This document shows positions 7,807-16,346 of a stretch of 40,631 nt of DNA, piece after piece. The notes beneath the pieces are model-generated. The model was given only the letters and a program-made list of their open reading frames with translations. It had not been told where the DNA came from and made no database searches. Position 1 is the first letter of the stretch; the number at the start of each line of letters is the position of its first letter. The DNA is from Halomarinibacterium sedimenti (GTDB lineage Bacteria > Bacteroidota > Bacteroidia > Flavobacteriales > Flavobacteriaceae). The translations under genes were made by a program, and so were the position numbers. Where the stretch lies: positions 35,558-76,188 of the forward strand of contig NZ_JAHWDP010000008.1 in assembly GCF_019312585.1 (NCBI RefSeq), in the 5' to 3' direction.

Positions 7807-8964
7807 ATGAAAAAAATACAAATGGTTGACCTTAAAGGTCAATACGAACACATTAAAGAGCAGGTAAATCAGTCAGTACTCGATGTGATAGAATCAACCG
7901 CTTTTATCAATGGTCCTGAGGTCCATCAATTCCAAAAAGAATTAGAAGATTATTTGGGTGTAAAGCATGTCATTCCGTGCGCCAATGGAACCGATGCTTT
8001 GCAAATTGCTATGATGGGTCTTGGATTAAAGGCAGGTGATGAAGTAATTACTGCAGATTTTACTTTTGCCGCAACGGTAGAGGTGATAGCCCTTTTAGGA
8101 CTCACTCCTGTTTTGGTGGATGTAGATCCAGTGAATTTTAATATTGACATACATGCAATAAAGCGAGCCATTACTCCTAAAACTAAGGCCATTGTACCAG
8201 TGCATTTATTTGGTCTTTCGGCGCCAATGGATGAAATCATGGAAATTGCTAAAGCGCATAATTTATATGTTATTGAAGATAACGCGCAAGGAATTGGGGC
8301 TACGTATACATCCAAAGATGGAAGTAAAAAGAAAACAGGAGCTATAGGACATGTCGCTTCAACCTCGTTTTTTCCTTCGAAAAATTTGGGTTGTTACGGG
8401 GATGGAGGAGCCATTTTTACCAATGATGATGATTTAGCACATACGCTTCGGGGAATTGTAAATCACGGAATGTACGTCCGTTATCATCACGATGTGGTAG
8501 GTGTTAATTCACGATTAGATTCTATACAGGCCACTATTTTAAGAGCGAAATTACCAAATTTAGATGCCTATAATATGGCTCGTAGAAATGCTTCCAGAAA
8601 ATATACAAAAGCTTTTGAAGAAATCTCAAATATAATTACTCCAACAGGATGTTGTAAAAACGGCAATTCTATTTGCGATGTTTGTGATTGCCATGTGTTT
8701 CATCAATATACACTTAGAGTTTTGAACACAGACAGAGATGCATTAGTGGCAAATCTTAACGCAAATGAAATTCCATGCGGTGTATACTACCCAATTCCAT
8801 TACATGCGCAAAAAGCCTATGCAGATGAGCGCTATGATGAAGCAGACTTTACTGTGACAAATCAGTTGGTAAAAGAAGTCATTTCACTTCCTATGCATAC
8901 TGAGTTGGACGATGAACAAATTAATTTTATTACAAAAACGGTGATTGATTTTGTGACAAAATAG
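7807..8964 (+). CDS. DegT/DnrJ/EryC1/StrS sugar aminotransferase
   Basis: This 385-residue PLP-dependent enzyme is predicted to aminate a nucleotide-linked keto-sugar for surface polysaccharide. The start at MKKIQMVDLKGQY is preferred over an open extension from 7756 that overlaps the promoter. Lys192 in FFPSKNLGCYGDGGA is the PLP Schiff-base lysine; IEDNAQ (~157) is the conserved cofactor Asp region; and SLPMHTEL is the usual C-terminal signature. An unusual loop just before HVFHQYTLRVL carries five Cys (282, 283, 290, 293, 295), a possible metal site. galE follows after 11 bases, probably in one operon. The exact sugar substrate cannot be named; WbpE/WlbC-like enzymes are the nearest type I recall. 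Confidence 0.9.
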   Translation: MKKIQMVDLKGQYEHIKEQVNQSVLDVIESTAFINGPEVHQFQKELEDYLGVKHVIPCANGTDALQIAMMGLGLKAGDEVITADFTFAATVEVIALLGLTPVLVDVDPVNFNIDIHAIKRAITPKTKAIVPVHLFGLSAPMDEIMEIAKAHNLYVIEDNAQGIGATYTSKDGSKKKTGAIGHVASTSFFPSKNLGCYGDGGAIFTNDDDLAHTLRGIVNHGMYVRYHHDVVGVNSRLDSIQATILRAKLPNLDAYNMARRNASRKYTKAFEEISNIITPTGCCKNGNSICDVCDCHVFHQYTLRVLNTDRDALVANLNANEIPCGVYYPIPLHAQKAYADERYDEADFTVTNQLVKEVISLPMHTELDDEQINFITKTVIDFVTK

Positions 8965-8975
8965 ACCTACACTTT

Positions 8976-9992
8976 ATGAAAAAAATACTAGTTACAGGAG
9001 GGTTAGGATATATAGGTTCTCATACGGTAGTTGAGCTTCAAGAAAAAGGATTTAGTGTTGTTATAATTGATGATTTATCCAATGCCGATATAAGTGTATT
9101 GGATAGGATAGAAAAAATTACCGGGCAAAAACCAGCATTTCACAAAATAGATTTACGAGACAAAAATGCGGTTGAAGTTTTTTTTAAAGAAAATTCGGTA
9201 GATGGGATTATTCATTTTGCGGCAAGTAAGGCCGTAGGTGAAAGTGTAGAAAACCCATTATTGTACTACGAAAATAACCTTCACTCGCTGGTATATCTGC
9301 TTCAGCAATGTCAAAAACATGCTATTTCAAATTTTATTTTCAGTTCTTCATGTACGGTTTATGGAGAGCCGGATAGTCTGCCTATAACAGAGGAGGCGCC
9401 CGTAAAAAAAGCTGTTTCTCCCTACGGAAATTCGAAGCAAATAAGTGAAGAAATAATACAAGATACTTGCAATGCCTCAAATATTCAATCTATATCACTT
9501 CGGTATTTTAATCCTATAGGGGCACATAAATCGGCCGAAATAGGTGAATTACCTAAAGGGGCACCACAAAATTTAGTTCCGTTTATTACGCAAACCGCAG
9601 CAGGCTTGCGAAAAGAACTTTCGGTGTATGGAAATGATTACCCAACCCCGGACGGCAGTTGTATTCGCGATTATATTCATGTAGTTGATTTAGCAAAAGC
9701 ACACGTTGTTGCGCTTCAACGTCTTTTTGAAAAAAGAAATTCTTCAAATTTTGAAATATTCAACTTAGGTACTGGAAGAGGTAGTTCTGTATTGGAAGTC
9801 ATTAAGGCTTTTGAAAAAGTTACGGGCAAAAAGCTTCCGTATAAAATTGTGGATCGAAGACCTGGTGATGTCATTGCGGTTTATGCAGATACCACCAAGG
9901 CAAATAAGGAACTTGGTTGGAAAACTGAAAAAACCATGGAAGAAGCCTTGGCTTCTGCATGGGAGTGGGAAAAAAGTGTAAGAGGGGTTTAG
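8976..9992 (+). CDS. galE: UDP-glucose 4-epimerase
   Basis: This 338-residue NAD-dependent short-chain dehydrogenase-type epimerase interconverts UDP-glucose and UDP-galactose (or the N-acetyl forms) in the cytoplasm. The Rossmann motif TGGLGYIGSH is at 7-16, the SSSCTVYG segment with catalytic Ser at ~124, and Tyr150-x-x-x-Lys154 in SPYGNSK. The sugar-binding RYFNPIGAH and the C-terminal RRPGDV are as in GalE. Length is typical. Lying 11 bases behind the DegT aminotransferase suggests that both supply nucleotide sugars for LPS or capsule. Confidence 0.94.
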   Translation: MKKILVTGGLGYIGSHTVVELQEKGFSVVIIDDLSNADISVLDRIEKITGQKPAFHKIDLRDKNAVEVFFKENSVDGIIHFAASKAVGESVENPLLYYENNLHSLVYLLQQCQKHAISNFIFSSSCTVYGEPDSLPITEEAPVKKAVSPYGNSKQISEEIIQDTCNASNIQSISLRYFNPIGAHKSAEIGELPKGAPQNLVPFITQTAAGLRKELSVYGNDYPTPDGSCIRDYIHVVDLAKAHVVALQRLFEKRNSSNFEIFNLGTGRGSSVLEVIKAFEKVTGKKLPYKIVDRRPGDVIAVYADTTKANKELGWKTEKTMEEALASAWEWEKSVRGV

Positions 9993-10031
9993 TATTTTTT
10001 CCTTTTAAAAAATTATACCTCGAAATCTTTC

Positions 10032-10049
10032 TTTCTGAATCTTCAGAAA
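10032..10049. other. Short inverted repeat upstream of amidohydrolase
   Basis: TTTCTGA (10032-10038) and TCAGAAA (10043-10049) form a 7-bp stem with a 4-base loop between galE and the amidohydrolase, just before a TATCTTTC -7-like sequence (10056-10063). There is no T run. It could be an operator or chance. Confidence 0.35.
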
Positions 10050-10067
10050 TTATACTATCTTTCTTTT

Positions 10068-11345
10068 ATGAAAAATACGCTACTCACATTATTTTTATTG
10101 GTCTTTATTACGGCGCAGGCACAAGAGACCTTTCTCCATTGTGGGAAAATAATCGATACTAAAAATGGAAAAGTATTAATTGACAAGACAATTATTGTTT
10201 TAGGAAAGACTATAAAAAGTATTGAAAATGGCTTTCTTATTCCAACAAATGATTCTGTAATAGTTGTCGATTTAAAATCTAAAACTGTTTTGCCAGGGTT
10301 TATCGATATGCATGTTCATATTGAAAGTGAAACGAGCCCCACGAGATACCTTGAGGCTTTTACACTTAATGATGCAGACATAGCCTATAATGCCGCCGAA
10401 ATTGCCAATCGCACGTTAATGGCTGGGTTTACAACGGTTCGAGATTTAGGAGGAAGTGGAGTCAATGTCTCATTGCGAAATGCCATTGCTAAAGGTAAAA
10501 TCCCGGGGCCTAGAATTTTTACAGCCGAAAAAGCCATTGCTACCACAGGAGGTCACGCAGATCCTACCAGCGGCAGAAAAAAAGAATTAATGGGAGATCC
10601 TGGTCCTGCCGATGGAGTAATCAATAGTCCAGCCGAGGCACGAAAGGCAGTAAGACAACGGTATAAAAACGGAGCCGATTGGATAAAAATCACAGCTACA
10701 GGAGGAGTGTTAAGTGTTACAAAAAATGGGCAGAATGCCCAATTTACGCAAGATGAAGCCAATGAAATTGTAAAAACAGCCAAAGAATATGGAATGTCTG
10801 TAGCAGCCCACGCTCACGGAATTGAAGGAATGAAAATAGCTATTAAAGCTGGAGTTATCACTATAGAGCATGGCTCTCTTATGGATAAGGAAACGGCTTT
10901 GTTGATGAAACAATATGGTACCTATTTAGTCCCTACCTTGTCGGCTGGCAGATACGTTGCTGAAATGGCAAAGATTCCTAATTACTATCCAGATATTATT
11001 ATACCAAAAATTTTAGCTATCGATGCTCAATTAAAAGAAACCTTCGCTATGGTAAAGAAAGAAGGTATTAATATCGCCTTTGGAACAGATGCCGGCGTCT
11101 TTCCTCATGGAGAAAATGCCAAGGAATTTAGATACATGGTTGAAGTAGGTTGGACTCCTATGTTTGCTATTCAATCTGCAACTATCACCAATGCAAAATT
11201 ACTTGATATGGAAGGCCAACTAGGGCAACTCGAAAAAGGCTTTATTGCAGATATCGTGGCCGTGGATGAAGATCCAACCCAAAACATTAGCACCCTAGAA
11301 AATGTAATTTTTGTGATGAAAGAAGGGGAAATTTATAAACAATAA
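10068..11345 (+). CDS. Exported metal-dependent amidohydrolase (prolidase/imidazolonepropionase-like)
   Basis: This 425-residue protein has a signal peptide (cleavage near TAQAQ, residue 18-19), so it is periplasmic or secreted. The amidohydrolase (beta/alpha)8 metal ligands are all visible: His82 and His84 in FIDMHVH, Lys207 in DWIKI (carboxylated lysine bridge), His248/250 in AAHAHG, His268 in IEHGS and Asp341 in FGTDAG. The GGHADP segment fits the subgroup that contains Xaa-Pro dipeptidases and related peptide or carboxamide hydrolases. The natural substrate is not known. The -7-like TATCTTTC ends 4 bases before the ATG, suggesting a very short leader. It is probably its own transcription unit, 75 bases after galE. 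Confidence 0.9.
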   Translation: MKNTLLTLFLLVFITAQAQETFLHCGKIIDTKNGKVLIDKTIIVLGKTIKSIENGFLIPTNDSVIVVDLKSKTVLPGFIDMHVHIESETSPTRYLEAFTLNDADIAYNAAEIANRTLMAGFTTVRDLGGSGVNVSLRNAIAKGKIPGPRIFTAEKAIATTGGHADPTSGRKKELMGDPGPADGVINSPAEARKAVRQRYKNGADWIKITATGGVLSVTKNGQNAQFTQDEANEIVKTAKEYGMSVAAHAHGIEGMKIAIKAGVITIEHGSLMDKETALLMKQYGTYLVPTLSAGRYVAEMAKIPNYYPDIIIPKILAIDAQLKETFAMVKKEGINIAFGTDAGVFPHGENAKEFRYMVEVGWTPMFAIQSATITNAKLLDMEGQLGQLEKGFIADIVAVDEDPTQNISTLENVIFVMKEGEIYKQ

Positions 11346-11364
11346 ATTACTTATCGGGAAGACA

Positions 11365-11976
11365 CTAATTGCCTTCATTTAACTTTTTCAAAAAGACCGA
11401 TGGATACATCTCAAATCGTTGTTTAAATTTTTTTGAAAAACTTTCGGCACTTTTAAAACCAACATCCCTAGCAATAGCTTCAATGGTATATCGCCGCTTT
11501 TTCGGATTTGTTTGTAAATCGACATAGGCGTATTCTATCCGTAAATCGTTCAAATAGTTTTTGAAAGACTTTTCCTTTACCTGATTTATGACTCTGCTAA
11601 GATAGCTGTGGTTTGTTCCTAAAGTTTTAGCTAGACTTGAAAGGTCTAGGTCTTTGTCTAGATATCCTTTATTTAATTCAAATTCCTTTATCTTAAAAAG
11701 GATCTCGTTAATGATTTCTTCCGAAACGGATGCGACTTTGTTTTGTACCTTAATTTTGGGTTGAGGTAGTGACTCATTAGTGAGCTTTTCAACAATTCTT
11801 TTATATTTTAATTGTTGCTTTTGATGAAAAGAATACAGCCAAAGCGATATTTCAGAAAGCGTTTGAAGCCATAGTTTTTTCGGAATGGAAATAGTTTCAT
11901 TAGGGAAAGAAGAGGATTGGTCTTGTAAAATAAGATCTATTCTTTCATCTGCAGTGGGTGTCATTAACTTATCCAT
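11365..11976 (-). CDS. AraC-type transcriptional regulator
   Basis: This 203-residue cytoplasmic protein has an AraC-family double HTH at ~100-200 (LDLSSLAKTLGTNHSYLSRVIN, a YTIEAIARDVGFKSAESFSKKFK recognition region, then YPSVFLKKL). The N-terminal ~95 residues are helical and charged, with no cupin or sugar-binding domain and no membrane segment. Many flavobacterial relatives are larger TPR-membrane-AraC proteins, so this is a short form. It converges with the amidohydrolase, 19 bases apart, and follows fabD on the same strand. An inverted repeat lies immediately before its start codon. Effector and targets are unknown. Confidence 0.85.
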   Translation of the reverse strand: MDKLMTPTADERIDLILQDQSSSFPNETISIPKKLWLQTLSEISLWLYSFHQKQQLKYKRIVEKLTNESLPQPKIKVQNKVASVSEEIINEILFKIKEFELNKGYLDKDLDLSSLAKTLGTNHSYLSRVINQVKEKSFKNYLNDLRIEYAYVDLQTNPKKRRYTIEAIARDVGFKSAESFSKKFKQRFEMYPSVFLKKLNEGN

Positions 11977-11978
11977 AG

Positions 11979-12006
11979 GGCTTTAATTTTATACTAACTT
12001 AAAGCC
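11979..12006. promoter_or_regulatory. Inverted repeat GGCTTTAA-N12-TTAAAGCC before AraC gene
   Basis: Perfect 8-base arms at 11979-11986 and 11999-12006 lie directly upstream of the AraC-type start codon at 11976. The spacing of the half sites (20 bp start to start) fits an operator for autoregulation. No T run follows, so it is not the fabD terminator. Confidence 0.4.
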
Positions 12007-12055
12007 TATAGTGATGATTTTGGGCAATGCCGATAAAAGTTTACGGGTAAAAAAG

Positions 12056-12949
12056 TTACAATCCTACGTAAAAAGTAGCTTTTTCAGTAAGCATGGTATT
12101 ATCTACTTTTTTCACTAATCCTTGTAAAACATTTCCTGGACCTACTTCAATAAATGTGGTTGCTCCATCTTTTATCATGTTTTGCACACTTTGTGTCCAC
12201 TTTACTGGAGCGGTTAATTGCTCCATCAAATTTTTCTTTATTCGAGAAGCATCTGTAACCGCTGTCGTACTCACATTTTGATAAATAGGACAAGCTGGCG
12301 CTGTAAATTGTGTATTCTCGATAGCGGCTGCTAGTTCTTCACGAGCAGGTTCCATGAGAGGGCTATGAAAAGCACCACCAACGGGAAGTAATAGGGCGCG
12401 TCTTGCCCCCGCTTCTTTTAATGCTTCGCAAGCTAAATTCACCGCTTCAATTTCTCCAGAAATGACCAATTGCCCTGGGCAATTATAGTTCGCAGCCACC
12501 ACAATACCAGGAGTTTTTCCACAGATTTCTTCAACAATTGCATCTTCCAACCCTAAAACAGCTGCCATAGTGGAGGGAGTCATTTCGCATGCCTTTTGCA
12601 TGGCAAGCGCTCTTTTATACACCAGTTCTAATCCGTCACTAAAAGCAATAGTACGATTGGCAACCAAAGCCGAAAGCTCTCCCAAAGAATGACCTGCAAC
12701 CATATCGGGCTGAAAGGTAGGGCCCATCACTTCTGCCAAAATGGTAGAGTGAAGAAATATAGCTGGTTGAGTGACCTTTGTTTCTTTTAATTCTTCAGCA
12801 GTTCCTTCGAACATGATTTTGGTAATATCGAATCCTAACACTTCGTTTGCTTGTGCAAATAAATCTTTGGCTTTATCTGAAGCTTCGTAAAGGTCTTTTC
12901 CCATTCCAGTAAATTGAGCTCCTTGGCCCGGAAAAACATATGCTTTCAT
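12056..12949 (-). CDS. fabD: Malonyl-CoA:ACP transacylase
   Basis: This 297-residue enzyme loads malonyl groups from CoA onto acyl carrier protein at the start of type II fatty acid synthesis in the cytoplasm. FPGQGAQ is at 7-13, nucleophile Ser88 is in GHSLGE, Arg/Gln active-site segments are in the expected order, and His195 is in GGAFHSPLM. Length is typical (~290-310). It stands alone here, with no other fab genes nearby. A fitting promoter lies upstream on the minus strand (-7 at 12977-12970). Confidence 0.95.
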   Translation of the reverse strand: MKAYVFPGQGAQFTGMGKDLYEASDKAKDLFAQANEVLGFDITKIMFEGTAEELKETKVTQPAIFLHSTILAEVMGPTFQPDMVAGHSLGELSALVANRTIAFSDGLELVYKRALAMQKACEMTPSTMAAVLGLEDAIVEEICGKTPGIVVAANYNCPGQLVISGEIEAVNLACEALKEAGARRALLLPVGGAFHSPLMEPAREELAAAIENTQFTAPACPIYQNVSTTAVTDASRIKKNLMEQLTAPVKWTQSVQNMIKDGATTFIEVGPGNVLQGLVKKVDNTMLTEKATFYVGL

Positions 12950-12969
12950 CTATATAATATTTGAGATTT

Positions 12970-12995
12970 CAAATTTATTTGTTATTGGTAAACAA
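12970..12995 (-). promoter_or_regulatory. Putative fabD promoter
   Basis: On the minus strand, TAAATTTG (12977-12970) fits TAnnTTTG, with TTG at 12995-12993 upstream. The spacer of 15 bases is shorter than usual. The element lies 20 bases upstream of the fabD start. Confidence 0.45.
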
Positions 12996-13003
12996 AAATA
13001 ACA

Positions 13004-13486
13004 CTATTTTTTCTGCCAAGTTTCATAGGTAAAACTGTAGTTGTGTCTATCGTCTTTTTCGTGAAATTCTTGATGCACAAGAGTCCAGTGTTCTTTAGAA
13101 AAAGTGGGGAAGAAAGTATCTGCCTCAAAAGTTCCATGAACACGTGTTAATTCTATTTTATCAGCAAAAGGGATACTTTGCTTATAAATTTCTCCCCCTC
13201 CTATAATAAAGGGTTGCGAATCTTCTTTCGCTTTTTCTAGGGCTTCTTCAATACTAGAAACGACTATTATCCCTTCTTTTCGGTAGTTTTTATTTCGAGT
13301 GATCACGATATGGGTTCGGTTGGGGAGGGGCTTGGGGAAAGATTCAAAAGTTTTTCTACCCATAATAATATGGTGTCCTGTAGTAAGCTGTTTAAATCGT
13401 TTAAAATCGTCTGGCAAGTGCCAAACCAAATCGTTGTTTTTTCCTAGTTCATTATTTTCACCCGCAGCGGCAATAATAGTAATCAT
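13004..13486 (-). CDS. folA: Dihydrofolate reductase
   Basis: This 160-residue NADPH-dependent enzyme reduces dihydrofolate to tetrahydrofolate for thymidylate and one-carbon metabolism. MITIIAAAGENNELGKNNDL at the N-terminus, WHLPDDFKRFK, the GRKTFESF NADPH-binding segment, and IGGGEIY near residue 96 are all typical. Its ATG overlaps the upstream stop codon by 4 bases (ATGA), indicating translational coupling with the 2TM protein. thyA, which produces its substrate, lies about 3 kb away on the same strand but is separated by an oppositely oriented gene. Confidence 0.96.
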   Translation of the reverse strand: MITIIAAAGENNELGKNNDLVWHLPDDFKRFKQLTTGHHIIMGRKTFESFPKPLPNRTHIVITRNKNYRKEGIIVVSSIEEALEKAKEDSQPFIIGGGEIYKQSIPFADKIELTRVHGTFEADTFFPTFSKEHWTLVHQEFHEKDDRHNYSFTYETWQKK

Positions 13487-13899
13487 AGTGTTGTAGTTTC
13501 CTCTGGAGGGTCGTTTTTTTTTACTTCGGCAGAAGTGATTTCTTTTTCAACCTCAAGATATAAGGAATCAATTTTGGCTTGTTGCTTTGCTTTTAGTTTT
13601 TCAATTTGTCTGTCTTCCCATTCTTTTCCCATGAATTTATTCAGAATAAACACATTGAGCAAGTGGATTAAAAATAATAATGCCCATAGTAAGATAGCCC
13701 AAACAAACCAATTTGGAATAAAAAAACCTTTTCCTATTCCCAGAACAGGATTAATTATAACTAATAATACAGATCCTGCCAGGAAAACGATAAAATGCTG
13801 CATCAATCGCTTTTTCTGTTTTACACGTTTGCGAGCGTACTCGTATTGTTCGCGTTGTTCCGAATCTAGTCTATCTGTTTTTTTGTTTTTTGAAAACAT
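13483..13899 (-). CDS. 2TM domain-containing membrane protein
   Basis: This 138-residue protein takes the start MFSKNKKTDRL; an open extension to 13941 would add an unlikely 14 residues. A basic N-terminal region (YARKRVKQKKRLMQHF) precedes two hydrophobic segments (FIVFLAGSVLLVIINPVLGI and WFVWAILLWALLFLIHLLNVF), followed by a charged helical C-terminus. This matches the 2TM domain family found in Bacteroidetes, sometimes attached to LytTR regulators. The function of the free-standing form is not known. It overlaps folA by 4 bases and is divergent from the class V aminotransferase. Confidence 0.82.
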   Translation of the reverse strand: MFSKNKKTDRLDSEQREQYEYARKRVKQKKRLMQHFIVFLAGSVLLVIINPVLGIGKGFFIPNWFVWAILLWALLFLIHLLNVFILNKFMGKEWEDRQIEKLKAKQQAKIDSLYLEVEKEITSAEVKKNDPPEETTTL

Positions 13900-13955
13900 A
13901 AAAAAGGGGTTGCTTTGGTAAAAATACCTAATTTTAGGCATATTTCATTTCTATT

Positions 13956-15038
13956 ATGAAAGATATCAAAAAACATTTTCCAGGTTTACAAAATTGTACC
14001 TACTTAAATACCGCATCCAATGGAGTTGTCCCTAAACCTGTTATTGAATGGCGACGGCAGCACGATCTAGATTTAATGAATTATGCTAGTGTTTTTAGGG
14101 ATAAGCACAAAGCGCATATTGAGCAAATACGTGGAAAAGTAGCGCAATTTTTTAATGCTTCGGAAAAGGAAACGGCACTTATTCCCAATCTTTCATTTGG
14201 AATGAATACCCTGCTAGAAGGACTTCCTAAAGGACAGAAAATATTGTTGCTTAAAGGGGATTATCCATCTATTAATTGGCCCGTAGAGATGCGTGATTTT
14301 GATGTGTGCTATGGTGAAATTGACGAGCATTTAGAACAAAATATTGAAGCAGCAGTATCAAAACATAAGCCAGCTATTTTTATGTTTAGTATTGTGCAAT
14401 GGCTTACCGGGATTAAAATCGATTTAGAATTTATAAAAGAATTGAAATCGAAGTATCCCAATATGCTTATTGTTGCAGACGGAACACAATATTTGGGTAC
14501 CGAGCCTTTTAACTTTTCTGAAAGTGGAATCGATGTGTTAGGAGCGAGTGCTTACAAATGGCTCACCGCTGGCTACGGTAATGGGTTTTTTATGGTGAAA
14601 GAAAGTGCGAAGGAACGGATCCATCCACAAACCCTTGGGTTTAATTCGGCAGAACGATTTGAAAGTAAAGCTTCAGAAACCTTGTTTATTAGGCATTTTG
14701 AGCCTGGTCATCAGGACACTCTAAATTATGGAAGCTTGGAACAATCCATGGTATTTTTTGAAGAAGTTGGAAAAGAGTTAATTTATAATCAAATAGCAGT
14801 TCTTTCGGAAACAGCAAAGGCACAATTTGAAGCTTTAGGTGTATTGCTTCCTCATACGGTACATAGAAAGATACATTCTTCTATTTTCAATATTAAAGGG
14901 GATAAAACCTTATTTCAAAAATTAAATGATCACAAGATTATTTGCTCTCCACGAGGGGGTGGGATGCGAGTGAGTTTTCATTATTACAACACGATGGATG
15001 ATCTTAACAAGATAGTTGAAATTCTTAAAAGGAATTAA
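13956..15038 (+). CDS. Class V aminotransferase (cysteine desulfurase-like fold)
   Basis: This 360-residue PLP enzyme has the N-terminal YLNTASNGVVP pattern, VADGTQYLG with the cofactor-binding Asp, and SAYKWLTAGYGNGF with the Schiff-base Lys at ~207. The family covers cysteine desulfurases, kynureninase-like and phosphoserine-type enzymes. The active-site cysteine loop of true desulfurases is not evident, so a general aminotransferase or lyase role is more likely. The substrate is unknown. It ends in a 4-base convergent overlap with the gene at 15035 and starts 57 bases from the divergent 2TM gene; the gap holds CCTAATTTTAGG, a possible shared promoter element. Confidence 0.86.
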   Translation: MKDIKKHFPGLQNCTYLNTASNGVVPKPVIEWRRQHDLDLMNYASVFRDKHKAHIEQIRGKVAQFFNASEKETALIPNLSFGMNTLLEGLPKGQKILLLKGDYPSINWPVEMRDFDVCYGEIDEHLEQNIEAAVSKHKPAIFMFSIVQWLTGIKIDLEFIKELKSKYPNMLIVADGTQYLGTEPFNFSESGIDVLGASAYKWLTAGYGNGFFMVKESAKERIHPQTLGFNSAERFESKASETLFIRHFEPGHQDTLNYGSLEQSMVFFEEVGKELIYNQIAVLSETAKAQFEALGVLLPHTVHRKIHSSIFNIKGDKTLFQKLNDHKIICSPRGGGMRVSFHYYNTMDDLNKIVEILKRN

Positions 15039-15901
15039 GTTCTTTTTTTCCTCTTTTTTGCCTGTTTCTCATTTTGTGGAGTTTCCCCTTCTACATGAAA
15101 AATGATTGGGAGTGCATATAAAACACCTACCTCTTTCCCGCGCTGTTTCCCAGGAATCATTCGAGGTAGTGACTGTACAACTCGTATGGCCTCCTCTTCC
15201 AAAGCAGGATGCTCGGCTCTGGCTCTTACATTAACAATAAATCCAAATTTGTCTATTTTAAATTGAACTGCAATTCGTTGTTTTCCGGAGGGTAAATTAA
15301 GGGAATTAGCGAGTGATAAATTAAAATTATTAACCACATGTTTTTGGATATTCAATGACATGCAGGCTTTTAGTTCTTGGTTAGAATCCGCATAGCATCC
15401 AGGAAATACAGGTACATTTTCAATGACCGCAAATGCAATGTTCTCTTTTTCTTCTTTTTTAGTCTCAGCTTCCTGAGTTTCTAAATCTGACCCAAGCTCA
15501 TCTTCTTTACTAAAATCATTCATAACAGGATCCACTTTAAGGGAAAGTGAAATTATATCCTCAAGCATTTGTCCACTTGTATTTTTGTAGGAGCTTAAAG
15601 GTTTTATTCCTTGAATTGTTTCTTCCATAATTATTGTCATTTGGGGATTAGAAGAAACCAAAGTGTCTAGATAAAAATTTCCTATGGCGTCAAGATAAAG
15701 TTCAGCTTGTACATCTTGAGAGGTTTGGGAATTACTAGCAACTTTTTTTAGCTTATTGAATAATAATGATTCTATAGCGCCTTTTATACAACTATTTCTT
15801 GCGGCAATATTACTTGCTTCGTTACAAATTTCAATATTGATTTGCTGAGCTTGGGTTGTGAAAATTAAAAAACACAGTAGAACTGAAAATAAAAACTTCA
15901 T
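15035..15901 (-). CDS. Secreted TonB-C-domain protein
   Basis: This 288-residue protein has a signal peptide (to ~TQAQQ, residue 19), a helical region, and an acidic linker (~130-150). The TonB C-terminal-like domain spans ~155-275, with the ENVPVFPGC motif, AVQFKIDKFGFIVNVRARAEHP, and AIRVVQSLPRMIPGKQRGKEV. It ends in a very basic tail (KQAKKRKKRT). Unlike true TonB there is no N-terminal membrane anchor with a proline-rich spacer, so coupling to ExbBD is doubtful. Its start codon directly abuts the stop of the upstream gene with no gap, showing coupled expression. Function is unknown; envelope protein interaction is plausible. Confidence 0.82.
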   Translation of the reverse strand: MKFLFSVLLCFLIFTTQAQQINIEICNEASNIAARNSCIKGAIESLLFNKLKKVASNSQTSQDVQAELYLDAIGNFYLDTLVSSNPQMTIIMEETIQGIKPLSSYKNTSGQMLEDIISLSLKVDPVMNDFSKEDELGSDLETQEAETKKEEKENIAFAVIENVPVFPGCYADSNQELKACMSLNIQKHVVNNFNLSLANSLNLPSGKQRIAVQFKIDKFGFIVNVRARAEHPALEEEAIRVVQSLPRMIPGKQRGKEVGVLYALPIIFHVEGETPQNEKQAKKRKKRT

Positions 15902-16333
15902 TTACTTCCCAGTTTTAAAATCAAAAGGGACCGTATATTTTATCGCTTTTGGTTTTCCAGCAAGCATTCCCGGTTTTTTCATTTTTGGGATAAGCATGAT
16001 ATTTCTTTTTGCCTCTTCTTGTAAAGAAGCAGTCCCTCCAGAAATATTTTTAATATCCACGGTGCCATTTTCGGTAATCATAAATTCTACAATTACTTTT
16101 CCTTGCTCGTTATTTTTCCAAGCTTCGGCAGGATATTTAAAGTTTTTACCAATATGTTGTGCTAATTTTTGTTTAAAACAAGCATCGGTGCCAGCGCCAC
16201 TTTTAGATTCGCATCCAGGCCATGTTGGAGCAACCTCTTTCATGGTAACCGTGTTTTTATCAACACCACCCCATTCTTGGGAAAAGCCCATTACCGAAAC
16301 GGACATACATAGTAGTACAAGTAGTTTTTTCAT
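15902..16333 (-). CDS. Small secreted TonB-C-domain protein
   Basis: This 143-residue protein starts at MKKLLVLLCMSVSVMGFSQ, giving a clear signal peptide; an open extension to 16363 overlaps thyA and is rejected. The rest is nearly all one TonB-C-like domain: VAPTWPGCE, a second Cys in DACFKQKLAQHI, GKVIVEFMITENGTV, and a segment equivalent to the IPKMKKPGM of energy transducers. The PGC-x(n)-AC-x-x-x-x-Q/K pattern also occurs in the next gene, so the pair are likely paralogues with a possible disulfide. It follows thyA by 13 bases in an apparent three-gene operon. Confidence 0.83.
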   Translation of the reverse strand: MKKLLVLLCMSVSVMGFSQEWGGVDKNTVTMKEVAPTWPGCESKSGAGTDACFKQKLAQHIGKNFKYPAEAWKNNEQGKVIVEFMITENGTVDIKNISGGTASLQEEAKRNIMLIPKMKKPGMLAGKPKAIKYTVPFDFKTGK

Positions 16334-16346
16334 AAGTAGGAAATTT

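Noticed and set aside
13930-13941. CCTAATTTTAGG inverted repeat in the 2TM/aminotransferase divergent gap
   Set aside because: Arms of only 5 bp in AT-rich DNA; may be part of a promoter but not enough to call an operator.
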